Shown piece by piece: positions 57,720 through 64,000 of a stretch of DNA of 64,000 bases. Within the stretch, counting starts at the first letter, position 1, and each line of letters begins with the position of its first letter. A program made the translations under genes and the position numbers. The notes beneath the pieces were generated by a model. The model saw nothing but the letters and a program-made list of their open reading frames with translations, had not been told where the DNA came from and did not search any database. Origin of the DNA: an uncultured Marvinbryantia sp. (GTDB lineage Bacteria > Bacillota > Clostridia > Lachnospirales > Lachnospiraceae); assembly GCA_934408725.1 (NCBI GenBank), contig CAKRVB010000002.1, positions 67,000 through 130,999 of the forward strand, given 5' to 3'.

Positions 57720-58005
57720 TAAAAAGAACCTGTCTCCTCAAACCGAGAAGACAGGTCAATACCCGTGTTACCACTTCACTTTATCCATACCTCACAGTAT
57801 GAACCTCTGCGGGTGCATCTACACCCCTTCGCTATAACAGGCGATCCCGTCGCAGCCTATACATGACCTCATCCATTTGGTCTTCATAGTCGGTGCGCCG
57901 CTCCGAAGCCATCTTCCATCTATCGGTACATATCCCTCTCAGCCTGTGGGAATTCTCTGTAATGTCCTGTATAAATGTACTCTCTTCATCTATGCGTTTC
58001 CATTT
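57720..58005 (-). ncRNA. T-box riboswitch of metG
   Basis: The minus-strand leader contains the T-box sequence GTGGTAACACGGGT (57774-57761), which pairs with the uncharged tRNA acceptor end, immediately followed by a terminator hairpin (ACCTGTCT...AGACAGGT, 57756-57728) and TTTTT. Upstream sequence of about 230 bases is long enough for Stem I, and ATG triplets that could be the Met specifier occur, but I did not derive the full structure. Uncharged tRNA-Met should favour the antiterminator and read-through into metG-tatD-rsmA. Confidence 0.88.
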
Positions 58006-58011
58006 GCTTTT

Positions 58012-58040
58012 AGGCTAACACAGGAATCTTTTTCTGTCAA
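58012..58040 (-). promoter_or_regulatory. Promoter of the metG T-box transcript
   Basis: Minus-strand TTGACA (58040-58035), 17-base spacer, extended -10 TGTTAGCCT (to 58012). The -35 overlaps the stop of the preceding gene. Confidence 0.7.
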
Positions 58041-58504
58041 GGCTGGTCTTGCTTTCGCAACATCTCTTCTTCAAATTTCTTCGGCACTTTTATCATCCCA
58101 AACGTATAAAACATTGGATAGATATAGCTGACTCCCCGAACATCTCCCAATGATTTGGGACGCTTCATAAATGGCTGATCTTCCTCTGCTTCCATAACAG
58201 TACGCAGAGCTGTACGAAAAGAACTCCAGGTCAGACTTTTACTGCCCTCTCTGCGGTCAATCATTAGTTCCCTGTTCAGCTTTCCATTTCTTCCACGTTT
58301 TAACTCATATCGGAACGGAAGCCCGGATACAGTTCGAAATGGATAGTTCTGATAGGCAATCACACAATTCCAAAGATTCTCCTCACTCAACTCAAGTCTG
58401 AGTATCTCTGTTACCTTTTTCTCTTCCTCACTCAATCGTCTCTCTGGCATATCATCATCGCTTTCTGACAGACTCTGCCGCCTCAGGCAGCTTCGCCTCT
58501 TCAT
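58037..58504 (-). CDS. Conserved-type hypothetical protein, 155 residues
   Basis: I do not recognise a named family. The protein is soluble, strongly charged, with an Arg/Ser-rich start, an acidic helix (RLSEEEKKVTEILRLELSEENLW) shortened here as EEEKKVTEILRLE, a basic central strand region (FRYELKRGRNGKL) and a hydrophobic C-terminal segment (GVSYIYPMFYTFGMIKVP). No membrane helix or signal peptide. Start uncertain: ATG 58504 has only weak AAGAGAAC; ATG 58450 has none. It lies between the GGDEF/HD-GYP gene and the metG promoter. Confidence 0.65.
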   Translation of the reverse strand: MKRRSCLRRQSLSESDDDMPERRLSEEEKKVTEILRLELSEENLWNCVIAYQNYPFRTVSGLPFRYELKRGRNGKLNRELMIDRREGSKSLTWSSFRTALRTVMEAEEDQPFMKRPKSLGDVRGVSYIYPMFYTFGMIKVPKKFEEEMLRKQDQP

Positions 58505-58542
58505 GTTCTCTTTTTTGTCTATACATTATTGCATCTGCCTGT

Positions 58543-60501
58543 TCAATCAACTCTTCCGGTATGGGAAGCCTGCGTTGTTTTCTTCAGATCCTCTCTTAAT
58601 TCATCCTGAATATCCACCAGACACTCCAGCAGCAGTGGGTTAAACTGCCCACACTCTCCCGTCCGAATCATTTCCATCGTCTTTTCATGTGAAAATGCCT
58701 TCTTATACACACGCTCACTGCTCAGTGCATCATACACGTCTGCCAGAGAAACCACCTGTGCCGCAATCGGGATCTCTTCTCCCTTCAAACCATCCGGATA
58801 TCCCTTACCATCATAACGTTCATGATGCCAGCGACAGATCTGATATGCGATCTTAATCAGTTTCTCATTCTGGTAAATTCCCATGCTTTCCAGCATATCG
58901 GCGCCAATCAGTGTATGGGTCTTCATGATCTCGAATTCTTCCTTCGTCAGCTTGCCAGGCTTATTCAGAATCTTATCATCAATACCGATTTTTCCAATAT
59001 CATGGAGTGAAGAAGCCATCGTGATCAGACTGCGATCCGCTGCTGTCAGATTGTATTTGTCTGTCTTTTCCACCAGACGTGCAAGAATACATTCCGTCAA
59101 TTTATTAATGTGAAGTACATGCTGACCACTTTCTCCATTTCGGAACTCTACAATATGACTGAGAATGCTAACCATCATCTTGTTGTTCTTTTCTTTTTCA
59201 TAGATCTGATCACTGATCAAACTGGTCAGCCTTCTCTGTTTGGCATATAACTTGATGGTATTATACACACGGCGATATACGATTCTTGCATCAAACGGCC
59301 GGTTAATATAATCGGAAACACCCAGTTCATAGGCTCTTCGAATGGTGTTCTGACTATCCTCGCTGGAAATCATGATCACCGGAATATCATCAATCAAATG
59401 CTTACGATTCATCACTGACAGAACTTCAAATCCATCCATTCCCGGCATGACAATATCCAGAAGCACCAGTGAAATCCCTGTTCCATACTGGGAAAGCATT
59501 TCCAGACACTGTTCTCCGTTCTCCGCTTCCAGAATATCGAATTCGTTCTCCAACATGGCCGAGAGAATCTCACGGTTTATCTCAGAATCATCTACAATCA
59601 GAATCTGGGAATGCAGTCTGGTATGCACCCCCTCTCCATTCTGAGTATTCAGCAATGGAGACAACTCTGTCACAACCATATTCTTACTGTACTTGGCCTG
59701 ATACATCAGGTGATCTGCCCGTTCTACCGCACGATCCAACGGTTCATTTGCAGACACCAGACCTCCAATACTGACGGAAAGATGCAGATTGGAATACCCT
59801 GGCACGATAGCTTCATTGATCTGCTTCTGTATCTGATGAAGCTTCTCATCAAAGACTTCTTCACTCACATCAGACACCAGAAGCAGGAACTCATCGCCTC
59901 CATAACGTACTAACACATCCGTTTTACGGGTAAACTTACGAATCACCTTCACCATAGTCTCCAATGCCGCATCTCCTGCATTGTGTCCATAGGTATCATT
60001 ACAAAACTTGAAATCATCCATATCAATCATGGCGACGCCTGCAGGATCCATTCTGCCTTTTAGTTCATCTTCAAAGTAACGACGATTATACGCTCCTGTC
60101 AGTGCATCTTTATAAAGATCATCATTATATACTGCCAGCTTGCCTGCGAGCTTTCTTCTTCCATCGGCATCCAGAAAGGTCTCTTCATACATCTTTTTGA
60201 CCAATTCCATAACATATGGCTTTCCGTCAATCTCCACATATCTGGATATTACCTGATAGATATCATCTTCCTGAAACTCCAGCTTCGTCCGCTCCGTTTT
60301 TTCTTTCCATACCTTCAAAGAAATACAGTTCTCACAAAGATTGTCTTTTTTCCAGAATTTATAACACTGGCACCGATCTGACACTATTCCAGACAGATGT
60401 CCCTCCTCCAGTGCTTCCATCTCTTCCTCACCCAGCAATCTTACCACCGAAAAGATCTTCCGGTAGTACTCCATCTCTTTTTCTGCTTCCTGTCTAGTCA
60501 T
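58543..60501 (-). CDS. c-di-GMP protein with GGDEF, receiver and HD-GYP domains
   Basis: 652 residues combining synthesis and breakdown modules of cyclic di-GMP. N-terminal PAS-like region (1-125) with four cysteines (C44, C46, C56, C59); GGDEF domain (130-285) with intact GGDEF at 201-205 and an RxxD product-inhibition site at 192-195; receiver domain (298-415) with phospho-acceptor Asp near 349 (VLLDIVMPG); HD-GYP domain (435-640) with SLHDIGKIG at 499 and HHERYDGKGYPDG near 559. All catalytic motifs are present. The receiver in the middle may switch between the two activities. The phosphodonor kinase is not evident. Confidence 0.92.
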   Translation of the reverse strand: MTRQEAEKEMEYYRKIFSVVRLLGEEEMEALEEGHLSGIVSDRCQCYKFWKKDNLCENCISLKVWKEKTERTKLEFQEDDIYQVISRYVEIDGKPYVMELVKKMYEETFLDADGRRKLAGKLAVYNDDLYKDALTGAYNRRYFEDELKGRMDPAGVAMIDMDDFKFCNDTYGHNAGDAALETMVKVIRKFTRKTDVLVRYGGDEFLLLVSDVSEEVFDEKLHQIQKQINEAIVPGYSNLHLSVSIGGLVSANEPLDRAVERADHLMYQAKYSKNMVVTELSPLLNTQNGEGVHTRLHSQILIVDDSEINREILSAMLENEFDILEAENGEQCLEMLSQYGTGISLVLLDIVMPGMDGFEVLSVMNRKHLIDDIPVIMISSEDSQNTIRRAYELGVSDYINRPFDARIVYRRVYNTIKLYAKQRRLTSLISDQIYEKEKNNKMMVSILSHIVEFRNGESGQHVLHINKLTECILARLVEKTDKYNLTAADRSLITMASSLHDIGKIGIDDKILNKPGKLTKEEFEIMKTHTLIGADMLESMGIYQNEKLIKIAYQICRWHHERYDGKGYPDGLKGEEIPIAAQVVSLADVYDALSSERVYKKAFSHEKTMEMIRTGECGQFNPLLLECLVDIQDELREDLKKTTQASHTGRVD

Positions 60502-60665
60502 CTGATAATCTTCTCTTTCATCTTTATGCCTGTCAAAAAAACGACTCCCAATACTACACTACTACGTTGTAGCATCTGGAAGCCGCAAATATTCCAAATA
60601 CGTATCTAATCTATAGTATACGAAACTCTTTTTATTTTGTCTACCACAAATCCTGCATTCTCGTT

Positions 60666-61679
60666 TTAACAGGCCTGCTTATATTCCATCAACTTCTGTC
60701 TGGCCTCCCGGCTCAGATGCTTCGGCACATCAATCTGCACGGTCACATATTGATCACCATGAACGGATGGATTCTTCATAGATACGATTCCTTTTCCTCT
60801 CAGACGAATCTTCGTACCAGACTGTGTTCCTTCTTTGATCTTACAGATCACATCTCCATACAGAGTCTGCACTCTTGCCTCACCGCCAAAGACAGCTGTC
60901 GTATACGGAATATTCACAGTCGTATACAGATCCTGACCTTTCCGTTCATATCCAGATTTACTCTGTACATTGACCTTCAAAAGCAGATCTCCTGCCTCAC
61001 CGCTTCCCGGCATTCCTTTACCTCTCAGCCGGATCGTCTTACCAGTATCGATACCTGCCGGAATGTGTACCTGAAGGGAGTGCTGTGTTCCGTCCGGATT
61101 CTTCAGGGAAATTACTTTATCACAACCAAAAGCTGCATCTTCAAATCCGACTGTCACTTCTGCATTCAGATCTGCTCCCTTCTGTGGACCATATCCACTT
61201 TCAAAGCCAGCTCCATCCCAGCTGCTTCCGCCACCAAAATTCATATGGTCGCCCCAGTCAAAGCCTCCGAAATGCATACCGCTGTTCCTTGCGGACCGTC
61301 TCGATCCAGATCCTCTGCCATGGAAAGCATTCTTGAACATATCCCCAAACAGATCATCCATATTACCTTCATAATGATACTCCCGATATCCACCATTAGC
61401 TCCTGTGAAATCCTGGTATCCTCCGGCACTTCCACCCGGTGCACCATTCTGATCAAACGCGGCATGGCCAAACTGATCATACAGTTTCTTCTTCTCCGGA
61501 TCGCTCAGGACATCATATGCTTCTGCGATCTCCTTGAACTTTTCTTCCGCCGCCGGATTTCCCGCATTGTTATCCGGATGATATTTTTTCGCCAGTTTCC
61601 TATATGCTTTCTTTATCGCAGCGGCATCTGCGCTGCGGCTGATTCCAAGTACTTCATAATAATCTCTCTTTTCGCTCAT
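60666..61679 (-). CDS. J-domain co-chaperone, DnaJ/CbpA type without zinc fingers
   Basis: About 337 residues. J-domain 1-70 with the essential HPD in [11 protein letters not shown], a Gly/Phe/Ser-rich region (about 75-175), then C-terminal substrate-binding domains I and II (about 180-330; [35 protein letters not shown]). The CxxCxGxG zinc domain of classical DnaJ is absent, so it is CbpA-like (type II). No dnaK or grpE nearby. Start ATG 61679 follows GGAGGTGA. Confidence 0.92.
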   Translation of the reverse strand: MSEKRDYYEVLGISRSADAAAIKKAYRKLAKKYHPDNNAGNPAAEEKFKEIAEAYDVLSDPEKKKLYDQFGHAAFDQNGAPGGSAGGYQDFTGANGGYREYHYEGNMDDLFGDMFKNAFHGRGSGSRRSARNSGMHFGGFDWGDHMNFGGGSSWDGAGFESGYGPQKGADLNAEVTVGFEDAAFGCDKVISLKNPDGTQHSLQVHIPAGIDTGKTIRLRGKGMPGSGEAGDLLLKVNVQSKSGYERKGQDLYTTVNIPYTTAVFGGEARVQTLYGDVICKIKEGTQSGTKIRLRGKGIVSMKNPSVHGDQYVTVQIDVPKHLSREARQKLMEYKQAC

Positions 61680-61728
61680 GCATCTCACCTCCTGCATGTC
61701 ATAATCACATAGTCTCTGTTCTATTTGT

Positions 61729-61757
61729 AATATAACACGTATCCTTTCTATTGTCAA
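61729..61757 (-). promoter_or_regulatory. Promoter of the dnaJ-like gene
   Basis: Minus-strand TTGACA (61757-61752), 17-base spacer, TATATT (61734-61729). Most bases around it match the hsp20 promoter at 63584-63612, but no CIRCE is present; REP copy D abuts the -35. Confidence 0.8.
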
Positions 61758-61807
61758 GTGCCACGGGGACGGTGTTTTCTGGCTTTTTTCCTGTCCCCAA
61801 TGACAAA
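61758..61807. repeat. REP-like repeat, copy D
   Basis: GGGGAC at 61765 and GTCCCC at 61793 form the stem, with outer partial pairing TGcCA/TGaCA. Its 24-base core is identical to copy A. It lies just upstream of the dnaJ-like promoter. Confidence 0.8.
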
Positions 61808-61813
61808 TATGAT

Positions 61814-61847
61814 AAAAACCATCGAAACTTCATTCGTTTCGATGGTT
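61814..61847 (-). terminator. Terminator of the YczE-like gene
   Basis: Minus-strand AACCATCGAAAC / GTTTCGATGGTT, perfect 12-bp stem with a 7-base loop, then TTTATC. Confidence 0.85.
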
Positions 61848-61859
61848 AAATAAACTTTC

Positions 61860-62354
61860 TTATACACCTGCTGCTTCTGGCATTTTTTTCATACACAAAT
61901 AGTTAAATACCGCTATTACACGTCCTACTCCCACCACTGCTATCACAGTTCCTATGCCAACCCCGACCAGTCTGTGTGCAAATATCATTCCTACGCTGAT
62001 GGTGATACAGATATTCATCAGATCAAAGCAGTTTTTTGTAAATCCAACCGGTTTATGAATACAATCTGCAATCGTCTGTACAATTCCATCTCCCGGGTTG
62101 GGAATCAGGCGCATATTCAGGGACATTGCTGCTCCAATTCCTGTACAGATAATTCCCATGGCAAGCACCACAAGCTTTGAACCAAATCCATAGGACGGAG
62201 CAGGGATCCATGCCGAAAACAGATTCATAAATCTGGTAAATGCCAGACTGAGCGGCAGTTGGAGCAGATCCTTTCCCAGTGTCAATACCAGTGATTTTTC
62301 CGTGTCAGCCTGCTGTCTCTTACTCATTATAAAATGTAAAATCATTTCTATCAT
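61860..62354 (-). pseudogene. N-terminally truncated YczE/YitT-type membrane protein
   Basis: 164 residues with about four helices. The family usually runs to 200-230 residues with two more helices at the N-terminus; here the recognisable part starts in the middle (LVLTLGKDLLQLPLSLAFTRF) and includes the hallmark NPGDGIVQTIAD and the final helices. The first residues (MIEMILHFIMSKRQQ) do not look like the family and no good ribosome site is present. The upstream border is the terminator of hsp20. Probably a decayed gene, though a short functional form cannot be excluded. Confidence 0.6.
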
Positions 62355-62370
62355 TACAAAAATGGCAAGA

Positions 62371-62402
62371 AAAAACGCCGGGGCTTAAAATAAGTCCCGG
62401 CG
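62371..62402 (-). terminator. Terminator of the downstream hsp20 gene
   Basis: Minus-strand CGCCGGGACTT / AAGCCCCGGCG stem followed by TTTTTT, 18 bases after the stop codon. Confidence 0.9.
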
Positions 62403-62419
62403 ACTATAAGGAGATTTTC

Positions 62420-62875
62420 TTAACCTTCAATGGCAATATAACCATCTTTTTCTATTTTCTCAGGTGCTTTCTTTGGCACGGACAGTTTCAGAATACCATC
62501 TTCATATTTTGCATGAATATCTTCTTCGCTTACTGCATCGCCTACATAAAAGCTACGGCTCATGCTGCCCGCATAGCGTTCACGCCTGATATAATTACCT
62601 TCTTTATCTTTTTCATCTTTATCCAGTCCCTTCGCTGCTGAAAGTACCAGATAACCATCTTTCAGCTGTACCTGAATCTCGTCTTTCTTAAATCCCGGAA
62701 GATCGACATCCAATTCATAGCTTTTATCCGTTTCACGGATATCTGTCTTCATCATGTTCTGTGCATGTTTTCCATACAGAGGATTCTTTTTCCCCCACAA
62801 CTGCTCACTGCAAAATGGGAAATTATCCCATACATCATCAAATAAGTTTTCTCCAAAAATACTAGGCATCATCAT
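62420..62875 (-). CDS. Small heat-shock protein Hsp20 (paralogue 2)
   Basis: 151-residue alpha-crystallin-type holdase. The N-terminus MMMPSIFGENLFDDVWD matches its neighbour; the crystallin domain (about 45-140) contains ELDVDLPGFKKDEIQVQLKDGYL, RRERYAGSMSRSFYVGDAV and the dimer-strand GILKLSVPK, ending in a short IAIEG tail with an I-x-I-like motif. GGAGAG precedes the ATG. It lies 127 bp from paralogue 1; no CIRCE is visible in its own leader. Confidence 0.95.
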   Translation of the reverse strand: MMMPSIFGENLFDDVWDNFPFCSEQLWGKKNPLYGKHAQNMMKTDIRETDKSYELDVDLPGFKKDEIQVQLKDGYLVLSAAKGLDKDEKDKEGNYIRRERYAGSMSRSFYVGDAVSEEDIHAKYEDGILKLSVPKKAPEKIEKDGYIAIEG

Positions 62876-62944
62876 AAGTCATCTCTCCTTTGCTGTCAAA
62901 TTCTGTTATTTATGTCAAATGATTACAATAAAATTCTTATTTCA

Positions 62945-62970
62945 GGCAGCGTCCCTTCCGAGACGCCACC
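62945..62970. repeat. Hairpin between the hsp20 paralogues
   Basis: GGCAGCGTC / GACGCCACC, 9 pairs with two G-U type positions, 8-base loop. TTTTT follows on the plus strand, whereas both genes are on the minus strand, so it may be a weak or reverse terminator. Confidence 0.5.
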
Positions 62971-63002
62971 TTTTTATATCCGTTTCAGAAACTTTAGTCG
63001 GA

Positions 63003-63461
63003 TCAGCCCTCAATAGTAATATACTTCGGGTCACTGGCTGCCGGTTTCGCTTCCTTCTTCGGAACGAAAAGCTTCAGGATACCATGTTTGTATTCACCTT
63101 TGATGTCTTCCTGAGTCACTTCTTCGCCTACATAAAAGCTTCGCTCGCAGGCTCCTGCGTAACGTTCACGTCTGATGTAGTGTCCCTTCTTATCTTCATC
63201 GTCTTCATCCAGACCTTTTGCTGCACTGACAGTTAAGTAACCATCTTTCAATGCAACTTTGACTTCATCTTTCTTGAAGCCAGGAACATCAACAATCAGT
63301 TCATAACCTTCCGGTTTTTCCTTAATATCTGTCTTCAGGAGATTCTGTGCTCTTCTTCCGTACAGCTTCTTTTCCGCTTTCTTCTCATCTTTGTCATCAT
63401 AATAGAATGGTGTAAAGAAATCATCAAATAAGTTTTCTCCAAAAATACTAGGCATTAACAT
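63003..63461 (-). CDS. Small heat-shock protein Hsp20 (paralogue 1, CIRCE-controlled)
   Basis: 152 residues, clearly paralogous to the next gene: MLMPSIFGENLFDDFF start, a Lys/Glu-rich stretch, then the alpha-crystallin domain (ELIVDVPGFKKDEVKVALKDGYL, RRERYAGACERSFYVGEEV, GILKLFVPKKE) and an ITIEG tail. It binds unfolding proteins without ATP. GGAGAT precedes the ATG. The promoter overlaps a CIRCE operator, so HrcA repression and heat or acid-stress induction are expected. Confidence 0.95.
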   Translation of the reverse strand: MLMPSIFGENLFDDFFTPFYYDDKDEKKAEKKLYGRRAQNLLKTDIKEKPEGYELIVDVPGFKKDEVKVALKDGYLTVSAAKGLDEDDEDKKGHYIRRERYAGACERSFYVGEEVTQEDIKGEYKHGILKLFVPKKEAKPAASDPKYITIEG

Positions 63462-63583
63462 AAGTCATATCTCCTTTCAAAAGCTTTCCGGATCTTAATG
63501 ATCCAATTTGCTGTGTTATCATTTCTAGTTCTTTGAACATCTGGAATTCCTTTTCTTTATCTCTCTTCCTTTGTTCTATCTGT

Positions 63584-63612
63584 AATATAACACGCATTGT
63601 TAGCACTGTCAA
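63584..63612 (-). promoter_or_regulatory. hsp20 promoter
   Basis: Minus-strand TTGACA (63612-63607), 17-base spacer, TATATT (63589-63584). The -35 lies inside the CIRCE element. Confidence 0.85.
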
Positions 63613-63626
63613 GTGGTGAGTGCTAA
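63600..63626. promoter_or_regulatory. CIRCE operator (HrcA site)
   Basis: TTAGCACTG (63600-63608), 9-base spacer, GAGTGCTAA (63618-63626): one mismatch to the CIRCE consensus arms. Confidence 0.92.
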
Positions 63627-63678
63627 TTATTTTGTGAAGATTTTGTGAACGCTACGAGCCATGCAAAATGGTGAAAAT

Positions 63679-63709
63679 AACGCCCTGCAAGTTTACTTGC
63701 GAGGGCGTT
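63679..63709. terminator. Strong hairpin upstream of the hsp20 region
   Basis: AACGCCCT-GCAAGT / ACTTGC-AGGGCGTT, 14 pairs with one bulge and a 2-base loop, followed by TATTTTT on the plus strand and ATTTTC on the minus strand. It probably ends a minus-strand transcript coming from the right; bases 63627-64000 otherwise hold no gene I can support. Confidence 0.75.
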
Positions 63710-63906
63710 TATTTTTGCTATTTTATAGGGCGACAGCCCTACAGCGAGGGAATTTATTCCCGAGCTGTGCATGACGTAACATTCTCTTTCGCACGGAGGT
63801 TTCTTGATTTGACCACATTTTTACGACAAATCTTTGGAAAAATATATTCGTCTGATTTTCTTACCAGAATCACAAATTGCTCCTTGACCAGAGCAATCCT
63901 GTGAAA

Positions 63907-63939
63907 ATAGAAAAGGACAACTCGTATGTCTTTTCTATT
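63907..63939. terminator. Hairpin near the right edge
   Basis: AATAGAAAAG-GACA / TGTC-TTTTCTATT with a 7-base loop and one bulge, T-rich on both sides. Possibly the terminator of a gene beyond the window. Confidence 0.45.
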
Positions 63940-64000
63940 TATTCCAATCATAAAGAATCCTTTCGATTTTACAAATGTCGCAGATTCACACGATATTCTC

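Noticed and set aside
57930..57960. CTGAGA sequence suggesting a TPP riboswitch before metG
   Set aside because: The T-box motif, terminator and gene identity explain the leader; other TPP elements are absent.
63754..63951. 65-codon minus-strand frame at the right edge
   Set aside because: No ribosome site, no recognisable motif, and it overlaps hairpin sequences.

Overview
The window looks like chromosomal DNA of a Gram-positive, spore-forming gut anaerobe of the family Lachnospiraceae, perhaps Blautia-like (inference from gene content). The signs are SpoVG, paired GlgC/GlgD, a DnaD-DnaC primosome pair, a single-chain purL, YARHG and E/T/S-rich surface proteins, a T-box in front of metG and a CIRCE-controlled hsp20. 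It is mostly core genome with short accessory patches. No CRISPR array, rRNA, tRNA or intact insertion sequence was seen.

Layout. 1-5.1 kb: a hybrid histidine kinase, a HAD phosphatase, the azlCD amino-acid exporter and a secreted GH73 glucosaminidase. 5.1-15.6 kb: the most interesting accessory block. A three-gene ABC importer of the 2-aminoethylphosphonate/iron type (minus strand) diverges from a seven-gene plus-strand run: GntR/UTRA regulator, PII protein, MgtC-like protein, PHP phosphoesterase, eutA, eutB, eutC. Both divergent promoters carry the same TGGTACCA dyad inside the spacer, so import and ethanolamine cleavage are probably one regulon. I infer a microcompartment-free scavenging route for an ethanolamine-containing compound. 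15.6-30 kb: a PrsA-like foldase, a 63-bp x 8 tandem repeat, mfd-pth, spoVG, glgCD, murC, a dense cluster of DnaA boxes, then dnaD-like, dnaC and prs.

30-44 kb: purL, then a long minus-strand run for the cell surface and protein export: Ser/Thr kinase, Ig-like surface protein, YARHG protein, a membrane-anchored unknown, amidase, CPBP protease, signal peptidase, M18 peptidase. The kinase has a complete N-lobe only if translation starts at a non-ATG codon. 44-54 kb: argS, a GH51 arabinofuranosidase beside a decayed sugar permease and a decayed transposase, a Cys-rich small ORF with a lysozyme-like protein, a K+ channel, a DUF4143 ATPase, a YesL-like membrane protein and a lysophospholipase-like hydrolase. 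54-64 kb: T-box-metG-tatD-rsmA, a GGDEF-REC-HD-GYP c-di-GMP protein, a DnaJ-like chaperone, a truncated YczE-type protein and two hsp20 paralogues, one under CIRCE.

Two dispersed palindromic repeat families cross the window. One (core GGGGAC...GTCCC) sits at the 3' ends of three genes and next to the dnaJ promoter. The other (GTAACTGTTCAG arms) sits at the predicted transcription start of two peptidoglycan-hydrolase transcripts. Start codons were chosen from visible Shine-Dalgarno sequences and are often downstream of the longest possible ORF.
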